Made by a program: the position numbers and the translations under genes. Below, piece by piece: positions 36,601 through 47,144 of a stretch of 64,000 nt of DNA. This DNA comes from Trochalopteron elliotii (Eukaryota; Chordata; Aves; Passeriformes; Leiothrichidae). The stretch covers positions 434,001-498,000 of the forward strand of contig JANPWX010000202.1 in the NCBI GenBank assembly GCA_024734555.1, written 5' to 3'. Below the pieces are notes generated by a model. The model made no database searches. It was not told the origin of the DNA and was given only the letters and a program-made list of their open reading frames with translations. Numbering within the stretch: position 1 is the stretch's first letter; the number at the start of each line of letters is the position of its first letter.

Positions 36601-39600
36601 ACAGGCCTGTAAATGAGATATGTACAAAACCTCAGCTTATTAGAAGGAGAAAAACAATAGAAACTCTTTGGTATCGTTGCTATTGCAGCAGCAGAGACTG
36701 ATGAAGTATGAGGAAGAATACTCCCATCAGCCCTGGAAATTAAATTGATTTCTCCATTGGAAGTTACCTTTAGAAAGGCATAATTATAGTAGTAACATGT
36801 TATTAAAAGTTGTACCAAGAGCTGGGCTTTACTGTGACTCCTGTGCTGCACAAGGTGTATCATGCTCTTAAGGGATAAATAAGCTGGGATGGCAGGTGTG
36901 TTGCACACACTTGGGTTTGAACAGCAAAATTGCTGCTTCAGTTCACAGTGTTTAGTCAGGAACTGATTTCCAAGGGCTCATAACCTGCTGCTGATATTTT
37001 GGAAGGGGCATGTAACTTGGTGTGTAGTATCTCAGACTGGGAATATTGTCTCTTGCTTAATTCTTCTCTTCTGGCATTTTAAATACCCATTAGGCCAGTG
37101 TTAAGATTTAAGCATGGAATTTCCTACACCCTTTAACTTGAAATACTTCTGGTCTGACTACTTTGCTTGTAAAGTAAAAATTGATGTGCCTTTGAAGCAC
37201 TGTATCTCCCTTTTTCTCAGTTGTATATATCAAGTTTAGTTCTGTTAATATATAATTAATGAAGGAAAATGAGACTTGCTGAAGAAGATTGGGAGCACAT
37301 TGTAATAAGATTTCAGAAATGGATAGATCTGTGGGTCAGGGAAGGTCAGTTTACTTGATCCTCTTGTTGGAGACAGACTGATCTAAACTGGGGATTTTGA
37401 CTGGTCTTTCAACAGGCAGCAGTTCATGGGATTTTACTGACTACCAGTGTATTGATTTCTAAATTCATCAACAGTCTTTGTATAGTAGAAGAACAAAACA
37501 CTGTTGTATGAAAATAAATGGAAGCTGCTGCCAAAACAGAAAGAATAGGGAGTAAGAACAGCACTAATTCTTTGGGGGGTGTTTTTCCCATTTCACATCC
37601 ATCTAATGAGTAGTTTATGAGACTTAGTTCCTGAGGTGATAAAGTGCAGTGGAAGGTGGTATGAACCTGTAAGAGATTTGTATGAAAATCTAAATCTATT
37701 TGGACTCTGTTCTGAAATCAGTGCTATTTTCCAGTTAGAGCAGGCCGGGTTTTGGTGAGTGGCTTAAGAACAGGCAAAGATTGGTTTTTTTATTTACTAG
37801 GCTGGATTTTTATCCTGTCAAGCAGATACTTCTCATCTACTGGGGTCTCTCTGACTTCTGAGTTCAGGCAGAACATGCTTCAGCTGCAGCTTCTCTCTCC
37901 TTTCCTTTCCCAGAAAGCACAACATGCTGTGCGTGTGTGATGTGTTCCAGAACTCAAAGGTTGGTGGGTTCCTGTGGATTCACATTTACAATCTGTCTTT
38001 CCCACATGGGCTTAACTGGTCAGTCTGTCCCTCATTCTCTTTGTCTCCTGTAGCCTCACAGTGACTTTACCTGGTGTGCGTGCGTGTAAAAATCTTTGGA
38101 TTTGTCCTGATCATTGGGTTGAAGAAATGTGCAGAGATCTTGGTTTTTATGGACTTTGGGAGGCTATACAATGGATTTGTGGAACGACAGTCAAATCTCC
38201 CAACCCCTGCTATCTTTTGCCTTCTGCCAACTGCAATGCTGAGAACCAGATTTTCTGGAGTCTGTGGTTTTCTGTATCTTTAAGAGGTTTTTTTTAAGTT
38301 TTCATCTTTTTGAAATGTTTGTCCTGTGCAGTGGCAAAAGGGTTATTTTTGTAACTGGAAGGGCTGGAAATTTACATAAGGAGAGGAAAAAAGAACTTAA
38401 ACTCAACAAACTCAAATTCTGTGCTGGGAATACCTGCTGTGTTCCCGTTATAAACATAGCTGTGAGCAGTTATAAGATCCCATCTGTGGGCTGTTTCTTC
38501 TCCTTTACCCCTTCTTTTCCCTCTTTACAGTTCAATATGGTTTAGGTTTTTAGTTTCCCTTTCTAATCAATCTGTTGCAGCTAAAGAAAAAGCAATGAGG
38601 AGAAAGAAAAGGTTGCTAGAAATAATTTCCTTGGAAGTTACGTAACCTCCCCTCAATGTATTTGGGAACGTGTCTCTGCCTTTCAGCTGCACCAGGCATA
38701 ACCCACCATCTTCCTTTCAAGCAGCAGATTTTGCACTAAAGTGTTGGATTGTGAAATGCAGCAGCTGAGGCGTGGACACATCTCCCTGTGCTCCCCCTTC
38801 CTTGAGCAGTGCCTTCAGATGGAGAGGACAGATGTGTCTGGGAATGGCACCATCCCCAACCACTGCAGCAAAGCCTCCAGATGGCCGGGGCATGCTGTGA
38901 GTGCTTCGTGTGGAGCATCTCCCCAGGAGACCTGGTAATCTCTGAAATACCTGCACACTCCTCAGGTTAAACACATTCTGAGTGTGTGTTACACAGCCAC
39001 AGCTGTGATTCAAGCACTTGGGATGGAGATTGAATAAACAGCCTGAGTAATATTTCTGTTTGAGTCAGTGGCAGATTTCTGTCAGGGGCTTCAACAGGAT
39101 TTCTTTGCCAACCTTTTATCACTTTAATTTCCCTGCTGTACTCTTGTCCAGCAAAACTAATTAAGGCAAAATGTGGCTAAATTAGCTTTGAAAGCAGAGG
39201 GCTTTTTTCTTTAAAACTGAAAGTAATTATGAAATCATATTTTAATTATCAGCTCCCCAGTATTTTAAGGTATGATATGTGTGATATGTTGAGACATACC
39301 AATTTGTTTTTATTTCCCTGCTTTTAAGTGGCTATGCTTAATTAGTAGTTTTTCTATATACTTGACCTGCTATTAAAGAAATCTGATATAATTTAAGTTC
39401 TGTATAAACTAATGACTAAAAATTAGACTTCTTTCCTATTTAAATGGTTTGGTTGGCATAACTTATATCCTGTTTATTTCAGAAAGTATTTGTAGATAAA
39501 ATCGTACTGTGTTTGCATCTCAAGGAGTGATTTTTGCCCGAGACTCTCTAAATCATTCAGACCTTTTCATTTAATGCTTTGAAATATTGATTAAATATAT

Positions 39601-40371
39601 TCACTCTGGTTTGCTTTAATGCGATTGCACATCTAGAAGTTTTCTTCTGATGTGGTGCAGCCATGTCTGGTGTAAGCTGGCTTAATTAGCACTGCTTAGT
39701 GATTTGGGACCCCTGTCAAAGGCTGTTATGTTATCTGGAAACAGAAGGAGTTAAAGCTGAAGCTGTGACCTCATCCCTGTTCATGTTACACTCGAGTAGG
39801 AGCTGCGCTGAAAGGGATTGTTTGGCTGCATCGCTGTCTGCGCTGCTGCTTGATTGCTTTAATTCGGTTCCGATATCTGTCACACACTCGCTGAACAACT
39901 CTTACAGTGGGGATTTGTGGGAGTGCTAGAGGCAAAGGAAGCTGTGCTAATACCGAGTGCCCGTGGAAACAGCTCCCACGGCAGTAGACTCGGATAGATC
40001 TTTCTACCTGATTTCAACTTGTTACTGCTCCGCCTGTGAAAATCGAAGCGGCACCGAGGAGAGCTCGCACGCAGAGCAACACGCACGCACTCGCGGCCAG
40101 CCGTGCGCTTACGCAGCCGCGTGTGCCATTTATTCCCCAATTCCCACGCCGGCTGCGTGGGAGCTGCGGGAACGCCGCTGTGGCTTTAACGTGGGAGCGG
40201 CGCAGGCTACAATAGGTGTCACTGTGTGCGAGCCCAATCGCGCTCGGTGGCTGCAGCCATTGGCTCCGCGCTGCCGGCTCCGGCAGTCCCGCTCCCAGCC
40301 CTGCCCGCACAACTTGGGCTCGCCGGCAGCCTGGCACCGCCACCGTGCGCTCCTCCTGCCCTCTGCCCGGG

Positions 40372-40377
40372 ATGTAG
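40372..40377 (+). promoter_or_regulatory. start-stop upstream ORF (ATGTAG) in the BTBD3 leader
   Basis: An ATG is followed directly by TAG, in the same frame as the BTBD3 start but 261 bases upstream. It lies within the CpG-rich leader and can act only if transcription starts upstream of it. Start-stop elements are known to stall initiating ribosomes and reduce downstream translation; that role here is inference. Confidence 0.4.
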
Positions 40378-40431
40378 CGCTGTCAGGCGGGTCCTGATCG
40401 GGAAAGCTGGAAAGAAAGCAAGCTGGCAGGA

Positions 40432-40476
40432 ATGATGGGGATGTATTTAACGATTCAAGTACTGGATCAAACTTAA
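40432..40476 (+). promoter_or_regulatory. upstream ORF of 14 codons in the BTBD3 leader
   Basis: Two tandem ATGs and a third two codons later open a 14-codon frame ending in TAA, in the same frame as the main ORF. The first ATG has G at -3 and A at +4, and the second has A at -3 and G at +4, a favourable context. A further five-codon uORF lies at 40586-40603. All depend on the unproven transcription start. Confidence 0.45.
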
Positions 40477-40585
40477 AGTCAGTTTCATACTCGGTGCGCT
40501 GGAAAGGTCACCTTGTCTTGCTGGAAAAGAAGCGAACTCTTAGCTCTGCTGCTTTCGGTGTGACAGCTTCCACGTACATTCCTAA

Positions 40586-40603
40586 ATGTTCCTAGCTAGT
40601 TAG
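40586..40603 (+). promoter_or_regulatory. upstream ORF of five codons in the BTBD3 leader
   Basis: ATG at 40586 with A at -3 and T at +4 is followed by four codons and TAG, ending 29 bases before the BTBD3 start. It is in a different frame from the main ORF. It would be lost if the AG at 40610-40611 acts as a splice acceptor. Confidence 0.4.
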
Positions 40604-40632
40604 GCTGTCAGGCTTCACACACGGGTATACTC

Positions 40633-40955
40633 ATGGTAGATGAGAAAGGAAAGAACATGAAATGTCTCACCTTCTTCTTGATGCTTCCAGAGACGGTCAA
40701 GAACAGGTCTAAGAAGAGCTCTAAGAAAGGAAATAGCAGCAGCAGTAGCAACAGCAAATTGCCTCCAGTTTGCTATGAAATCATTACCTTGAAGACCAAA
40801 AAGAAGAAGAAGATGGCTGCAGATATTTTTCCCCGAAAGAAACCAGCTAACACTAATACAACTGCTGTCCAGCAGTACCATCAGCAAAATCTCAACAACA
40901 ACAACACTATTCCTGCACCTAATTGGCAAGGACTTTATCCAACCATCAGAGAGAG
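40633..40955 (+). CDS. BTBD3: BTBD3 coding exon 1
   Basis: This exon encodes residues 1-107 and two bases of codon 108. It carries a hydrophobic patch (CLTFFLML, residues 11-18), a Ser/Asn run, a basic KTKKKKK stretch before Met61, and a Gln/Asn-rich segment. The donor GTAAG starts at 40956 after AG and leaves phase 2; codon 108 (Arg) is completed by the first base of the next exon. The first ATG has a weak context (C at -3, G at +4). ATG 40813 (Met61) has A at -3 and G at +4, so leaky scanning could give a 461-residue form. Confidence 0.96.
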
Positions 40956-43900
40956 GTAAGTTCAGGACAGTTTTTTTGGTGTTTGAATGGAGAGGTGAAA
41001 AGTAGCAAAATATCCTGAATGCATTTATTTGCTGAAGAAAACACAGTTATGTTTTATTTGTTTGGGGTTTTTTTTCTCCCTGTGTCTGTGAAATAAGAAT
41101 TTTGGTAATGGAAGAACATTTTAATATCTCTTTTCCAGTCAGTGCATCTGTTTGAGTTAATAAAAATGTTGCTTAAAGCTGCAGCATATCCGTAAAGATT
41201 TCCTTTTAGACCTCAGTGGGGATTTTCAGTGATACATGCTCTGGACTTTGATTTCCACCTCTTGGAAAGTTCTCAGAAGTTTGGGGCTTTGTTTTATTGC
41301 ACACGTAGACACCACACGCGCTTTTTCCTCCTTAGTATTTTCTCTGGTGTGTCTGTGCAGTGATGTGTAAAGTAGCTTGAAGCAAAGTGTGACCTGCTTC
41401 TCTTTGCTAACAAGCAACTTGAAGTTGTTAAAAAATCTAATTTCTTGGGGTCTAGGGGCTATGCAGAGAGAGTTCCTTGGTGCCACAAATTAACATGCAA
41501 CGTCTGTTTGTAGAAATGCAGTGATGTTCAACAATGACTTGATGGCAGATGTTCATTTTGTGGTCGGGCCACCAGGTGGGACCCAGCGGCTGCCAGGACA
41601 CAAAGTAAGCAACAGCTGCACGATCTGCTGGGGTGGGGAGAGCTGGGGAGAGCTCCCACGGTTCCAGCAGGACAGAGCGTGGGAGGGGAGGCTCAGCTCT
41701 TCTGGGACAGGCAGCAGTCTGTGTTTGAAAAGGCTACATGCAGTGGGATAATCTGTCCCTGGCTTTTCTTTGTGTTTTCGGTTAAACAGCACATTTGTTG
41801 GGCTGAGGCAGTAAAGTTAGGAATACTGCTTTGTGCTGTTGATTAATACTGCTCTTGAGGTTTCCTAGAAATTGTTAACTTCTGTGGTGGAGGTGAGTGT
41901 TTTCCAGTAGCTAATGCATCTACACCCAGGAGAGTAAAATACAAGGAAAATGTGTAATTTGTTCTTTAACTTGGACTTCATTTCTTACTGAAGTGTGTCT
42001 GTAGAGCCTGTCAGTGCAGCCCAGCATGCTCAGAGTGGCTCTCCCACATTGTTTGTGTTGGCAGTGTTTTCAGTTCAAAGCATGAAATAAGATTTCCCTT
42101 TCTCAACAGTACGTCCTGGCTGTTGGGAGCTCTGTGTTCCATGCGATGTTTTACGGAGAGCTTGCTGAGGACAAAGATGAGATCCGTATACCAGATGTTG
42201 AGCCTGCTGCCTTTCTTGCAATGCTGAAGTAAGCATCATTCATCTGCTGGATGTGTGTTCCTGTCTGATGTATACATACCCTGACAATGTCATAGCTGAA
42301 GTATTGGACTTGCATATAAACAGAAAGCAGTTGCTTGAAATATTCCTTTTTTTATGTTTTAAACTTTCAGCTCATTTTGCTCTCCCCCCGTCCTCCCAGG
42401 CACACACGTATTAGACTAATGTAGGCAGTTGTAAATAATGACTTTGACAGGGGATCTTTGGGCACATTGTGTACTGTAATGCCTATCGATCTGATTTGTC
42501 ACTACACGTTACACAAAGGATTGGAGTTACTGAAAAGATTTGTCAGCTGTAACAAAAAACCCCAAACCAACTGTTCTACTTTGTAAGCACAGAGAAAAGT
42601 TAAAAATGCATGCACAAAGCACCCCCCCCAGACCCAGTAAATTGTTGGGTTTGTAAGATTGACATAATTCCAGCTCTTTTATAAACCTGCAGTACACAGG
42701 TCTTGTCTTAGAAAAATGACCTGAAGTTATTCAGTATAGCCTCTGAAAAATAAATTTCTCCTTGTGTATCATATTGATGTGTTTGGAAAGTGATAAAAAG
42801 GCTGTTTACGTGAATGGGGGGTTTTATCTAACAAGGAAAATGAGTCAGTTTACATGATCATTATTTTTCTTCCTGCAAACTGCATAAGAAATGCTCTCTT
42901 TTCCTAAATGGACATAATGAAGCAGCTTCCCTGCTGAATTGTCCTTGAATGTATCCATAAACTCTGATTGTCAAAGAGAAATGCCCTATTACAGAAATGC
43001 TATGGCTCTGGGTTTTTTTTTTCCTTTAGCTTAAATAAATGCTGTTGCTTTCCTGTAGAGAAAATACATCAGTATCTGGTAGCGATCCCTTTAATATGCT
43101 GCAGGTTTTCTTGCATGTAATGGCATAATCACTAGCTAGCAATTTATTGTATTTCATAGATTGTTTTGATTAGCTTGTGATTACAGAACAGTTTCTTTTT
43201 CATTTTTAATATTTCACTGGCACCATAGTTGAACATTCAGGGTTGCATATAAAGTTTTTATAGGTTATCATCAACATCAGGAGTGTTCTGTGCAAATATT
43301 GGTAGCTGCCAGGAGAGCTCCACAGATGTTCTGTAGACTTGGAATATAAAGTTAAGATATGACGTGTAAGGAGGTGTGTTATGGATCTTTGCTTTGTGCC
43401 TGCTTGATTTTGTGGCAGAGCTTAGACTTATGCTTTACTTTCATGCTGAATTTTACAAATCACAGATACAAGATACTTGGATTCTTCCAGCCCTCCCTTT
43501 CTTTTTGAACAGCAAATCTATTTCACTGTGGCTAAACATGATGTGCTGTATAAAACCTGAATGCTCTCTAAATTTATCATTAAGAAATGTGTGCAGAAAG
43601 CAAGCCTAGAAAAGGGAGTATCAATACTGACATCTAGGTCTTGTTATATTATTTAGCCCATGGCAATTTAGGAAACCATCTATGAGAGTATGGCCGGAAC
43701 CATGGGATTCTTCACCTGCTCAGCTTTTATTGAAAAACCCCCAAAGACCAGGAAAAGTTTGAGGTCTGTGTGGCTGTTGAGGAAACCTTTCCAGTGCTGC
43801 CTTCCCTGACGCAGCGTGCCTGAGGCTGCAGAGTGCCCCGGTGTCTGCAGACTCCAGGATGGTGCTCAGCAGTGCAGCATTCCTGATCATGGGATCCTCT

Positions 43901-46900
43901 GCATGTGGAGCTTATGGGGAGCCACCATCCCCTTCACTCTGGGAAACCATCCCTGTGAGGGCTTCTTGCTACTGATGTGAGCCATGGATGGCACAAGGCT
44001 CTGTTGCTACAGAGGGAAAGGCTTTAGCTATGCCAAAGCAGCATCTCCTTCATACACTTCTTTCTGTATCCTAAACTTTGTCAGAAAATACATTTAGCTT
44101 GGGTTTTTTGGTTTTGACATCTTGCTGGTTTTTGGGGTTTTTTTCCCCTGGGCCAATGAGTTCTGATGGCATAAATATTTATTGTGTTTTATTACACAGT
44201 GGGCGTTGAGAATAACCAAGTTATTGCCAGGTGTAATACAGGAAATACCATATCTACCGTGATAGACATTAATTATTCTCCCAGTAAAACTGCTTTGACT
44301 GTTCTCTACAGCTTTAAAAACAGGGTTAAACTCATAGTCTAGCTGCCAAACTGAATTGGTGCATTAATGTATTATATCTTATCTCAGTCTTGACTGTTCA
44401 AGTTAGAACCGTAATCTCTTCTCATCCCAGGCTTGAATGTGTTACTAAACCATCAAACCCTGTGGTCTGGCAGAATCCTGTGTTTGAGACCAGGGTGAAA
44501 CTGGAATATCAGTAATTGCAGACCAGAGCTGAGGTGCATTGGCAGAGTGAGAGGTGTGGAGTATTCCTGACAGCCGATCTGTGCTGTCTCTGCTGTACAT
44601 CAGTGATATTAGTTCTTTATTTTCAGGAATATTAAAATAGCAACTTGCATACTATTTCTGTTTAAAACAGGTGTCATCATTCTCTGCTGTACTAGCAGGC
44701 AAAGAGGAGTAATAGAAGGGAGGAAAGAGTTGGAGAGCAACGAGGAGAATCATAAAAACAAATTCATTGAAAATGGAATTTTTTGGGCGATAAAGGATCT
44801 AAGCCTGTAACCATTGATATACAGATGGGTTCTTTGGTTTCACAAGTAAGCTGAAACCAAGTAGTAAAGACTAAAAATAGACTTGGCTCTATGTAAGTTT
44901 TCTTTTTCTCTGTAATCTCTTAGATTTTATGTTGCTGGAGCAGTATCTCCTCTGTGCGTATTTTCCAAGTGTGGCATGGAGGATACGATCTTACAGCTGC
45001 AAAAATACAAATAGTTATTTACAACTATAATCAGATCAGTGTAGGTACTAATTCCTCTTTATAGGCACATCTGTTCTGCAGAAAACTCATTGTGTAGGGA
45101 AACCTGTTAACTAGGAAAATTTAATTAGTACAGGGTTGCATACAACTTTAGCTTTTCTGGAGGAAGACACTTTTATCAGCCATAACCATCAAGACTTGCT
45201 TATCCCTGTGAAGAGTGAAATTGCATTTGGCATGGTTTTAGCACATTGCATTCACCAGCTGCAAATGGGGCCCTGAAGCATGAGATATTGAAAAGAACAA
45301 ACTGTACAATGCTTCATTTCTCTGAGCAATGAATCCCAGCAGTTTAGTCACATAAATAGAATTTCACCTTCATCTCTTCCACCACACTACCATAGCAGTA
45401 AAGCTTTTTTCATCCTTATGCAGTGCGACTGAGTGAAAATGCTGTGCTAGTTGAGTTAGGACATTTTGAACATTAAAAACCTGAAAATCTTCCATTTCCT
45501 ATATGCTTCATCACCCTTTGAAAAAACCAACCAAAAACATGAGCCCAAACAGAAAAACCACCTCCAAAAAAACCCAACCCAGTAGTTACAGAAATGGATA
45601 GCACCTGATATATTTGAATAGCATTTCTCTTCTTAGATTACCTAGTTACTCCCTACAAACTTGTTACCATTCCTGTGTTTGTGCATACACCTCAGTAAAC
45701 CACCATCAAGGGACATGCAGTCCAGGGAGCCTTGATAACACGTGTTCCAGACTCCTGTGGTAGCTGAGTGAGGCAGCCCTGCAGGAGCTCCTGCTTGGGA
45801 GCCAAGGCCTGTGTGGAAGGAGCACAGAGCTGCAGGGGTCACAGTTTTTAAACAATTGTCTCATAGCATGCACCCCAAATGAAAAGTTTGATTCACCTTA
45901 GATTTAAGCCCGTTCTCTTCCATGGTCTTAACATAAGTGATGAATTTTTTTTTGTACTTTCTTTCTGGGCTTAATCAATACTCCAAAAGCACAGCTTGGT
46001 TTTAATATGGAGCCATTTAAATATTCTTTGTTCCTGATTTTGTATGAGTTTGTTATTGATAGACTGGTGTTGCATTAAGCAGCAGCATTACGCCCGTGTG
46101 CTTTATTTCAGGTACATCTATTGCGATGAGATCGATTTGGCTGCAGACACCGTCCTGGCCACTCTTTATGCTGCCAAGAAATACATTGTCCCTCACCTGG
46201 CCCGCGCCTGCGTCAACTTCCTGGAGACAAGCCTGAGTGCAAAGAATGCCTGTGTGCTGCTCTCCCAGAGCTGCTTATTCGAGGAACCCGACCTGACCCA
46301 GCGCTGCTGGGAAGTGATTGATGCCCAGGCTGAGCTCGCTTTGAAGTCTGAGGGCTTCTGTGACATTGATTTTCAGACACTCGAAAGCATTCTCCGAAGG
46401 GAGACTCTGAACGCCAAAGAAATCGTTGTTTTCGAGGCAGCTCTGAACTGGGCTGAGGTGGAGTGCCAGCGACAGGAGCTGACGGCCACCATCGAGAACA
46501 AGCGCAAGGTGCTGGGCAAGGCCCTCTACCTGATCCGCATCCCCACCATGGCCCTCGACGACTTCGCCAACGGCGCCGCCCAGTCCGGGATCCTGACCCT
46601 CAACGAGACCAACGACATCTTCCTGTGGTACACGGCTGCCAAGAAGCCGGAGCTGCAGTTTGTCAGCAAGCCCCGGAAAGGCCTCGTCCCCCAGCGCTGC
46701 CACCGCTTCCAGTCCTGCGCCTACCGCAGCAACCAGTGGCGCTACCGGGGCCGCTGCGACAGCATCCAGTTTGCTGTGGATAAGAGAGTGTTTATTGCTG
46801 GCTTCGGGCTCTATGGCTCCAGCTGTGGGTCGGCAGAGTACAGTGCCAAGATTGAACTGAAGCGACAAGGGGTTATCCTGGGCCAGAACTTGAGTAAATA

Positions 46901-47144
46901 CTTCTCGGATGGTTCTAGTAACACTTTCCCCGTGTGGTTTGAGTATCCGGTGCAGATTGAGCCTGACACCTTTTACACGGCGAGCGTGATTCTGGATGGT
47001 AACGAACTCAGCTATTTTGGACAAGAGGGGATGACAGAAGTTCAGTGTGGGAAGGTGACTGTTCAGTTCCAGTGCTCCTCGGACAGTACAAATGGCACGG
47101 GGGTGCAGGGAGGACAAATTCCTGAACTCATATTTTACGCTTGA
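40633..47144 (+). CDS. BTBD3: BTBD3, BTB/POZ domain-containing protein 3 (four coding exons)
   Basis: Joining 40633-40955, 41514-41604, 42110-42228 and 46112-47144 gives one open frame of 521 residues plus TGA; every intron is GT-AG. The product matches BTBD3 as I recall it (human isoform about 522 residues). Layout: Ser/Asn-rich and Lys-rich N-terminus (1-108); BTB/POZ domain (about 112-212) with the DLMADVHF and VFHAMFYGELAE stretches; BACK domain (about 220-320); PHR beta-sandwich (about 368-519) ending PELIFYA. The BTB-BACK-PHR order is that of the BTBD1/2/3/6 family, generally regarded as Cullin-3 substrate adaptors. In mammalian cortex BTBD3 moves to the nucleus on neuronal activity and directs dendrites toward active axons. 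In-frame stops upstream (for example TAG at 40597) support ATG 40633; an internal ATG at 40813 in better context matches the shorter known isoform. The protein appears intact. BTBD6 is the nearest alternative, but the N-terminus is BTBD3-type. Confidence 0.97.
40956..41513 (+). other. BTBD3: BTBD3 intron 1 (between coding exons 1 and 2)
   Basis: 558 bases with donor GTAAG and acceptor GTTTGTAG; no repeat is recognised. Confidence 0.93.
41514..41604 (+). CDS. BTBD3: BTBD3 coding exon 2 (start of BTB domain)
   Basis: A 91-base exon after acceptor TAG (41511-41513). It completes Arg108 and encodes residues 109-138, the first strand and helix of the BTB fold, including MFNNDLMADVHFVVG and the PPGG turn. 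It ends in AAA (Lys138), immediately followed by donor GTAAGC. Continuing into the intron gives an unrelated peptide and a stop. Confidence 0.96.
41605..42109 (+). other. BTBD3: BTBD3 intron 2
   Basis: 505 bases with donor GTAAGC and acceptor CTCAACAG preceded by TTTCCCTT. Confidence 0.93.
42110..42228 (+). CDS. BTBD3: BTBD3 coding exon 3 (BTB domain core)
   Basis: A 119-base exon after acceptor CAG (42107-42109) and a pyrimidine tract. It encodes residues 139-177 and two bases of Lys178: the BTB core YVLAVGSSVFHAMFYGELAE, then an acidic loop and DVEPAAFLAML. The single G after AA belongs to the donor GTAAGC at 42229, so the Lys codon is finished by the G at 46112. This exon is too short to stand out as an ORF and is found through splice phase and homology. 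Confidence 0.96.
42229..46111 (+). other. BTBD3: BTBD3 intron 3
   Basis: 3883 bases with donor GTAAGC and acceptor CTTTATTTCAG. It is AT-rich unique sequence; a GC-richer patch at 43770-44000 has no coding or repeat signature. Confidence 0.93.
46112..47144 (+). CDS. BTBD3: BTBD3 coding exon 4 (end of BTB, BACK and PHR domains)
   Basis: The terminal coding exon follows acceptor TTTCAG (ending 46111) and encodes residues 179-521. It begins with the last BTB helices (YIYCDEIDLAADTVLATLYA), continues through BACK (CLFEEPDLTQRCWEVIDAQ to VFEAALNWAEVEC) and ends in the PHR domain (QRCHRFQSCAYRSNQWRYRG, GSSCGSAEYSAKIELK, FSDGSSNTFPVWFEYP, LSYFGQEGMTEVQ). The frame also extends upstream to 46044, but those 23 codons lie in intron 3. 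Codons from about 46440 to 46770 are far richer in G/C at third positions than those on either side. Confidence 0.97.

Larger units (their letters stand above)
29851..39949 (+). other. non-coding; possible first intron of BTBD3 if the upstream promoter is used
   Basis: AT-rich unique DNA with poly-T and GTTTTT runs, an LTR near 33.5 kb and no coding frame with family features. Around 39100-39660 it has many TAAT/ATTA cores next to the CpG-rich promoter, which may be regulatory. Intron status depends on the candidate exon at 29567-29620. Confidence 0.5.
39950..40632 (+). promoter_or_regulatory. BTBD3: CpG-rich promoter and 5' leader of BTBD3
   Basis: CpG dinucleotides become dense from about 39950 to 40450, against a CpG-poor surround. 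The block contains a CCAAT box (40234-40238) and an inverted one (ATTGG, 40259-40263); no TATA box is evident. This fits a CpG-island promoter with dispersed starts just upstream of coding exon 1. The exact start site cannot be read from sequence. A possible splice acceptor (AG at 40610-40611) would let upstream exons join 22 bases before the ATG, so part of this block could instead be intronic for some transcripts. Confidence 0.75.

Noticed and set aside
39957..40397. 146-codon frame in the CpG-rich promoter region, with opposing frames on the minus strand
   Set aside because: CpG-rich DNA lacks stops by composition. The translation has no family resemblance and overlaps open frames on the other strand.
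43770..44000. GC-richer patch in BTBD3 intron 3 as a possible exon
   Set aside because: No frame there fits the BTBD3 splice phase, and the protein is complete without it.
46044..46111. Upstream extension of the last BTBD3 exon frame from an ATG at 46044
   Set aside because: These codons precede a good acceptor and break family similarity; splice phase with exon 3 requires a start at 46112.
46275..47117. 280-codon open frame on the minus strand
   Set aside because: It lies wholly antisense to BTBD3 exon 4, and its openness follows from the GC-rich codons of the true strand. It has no domain features.
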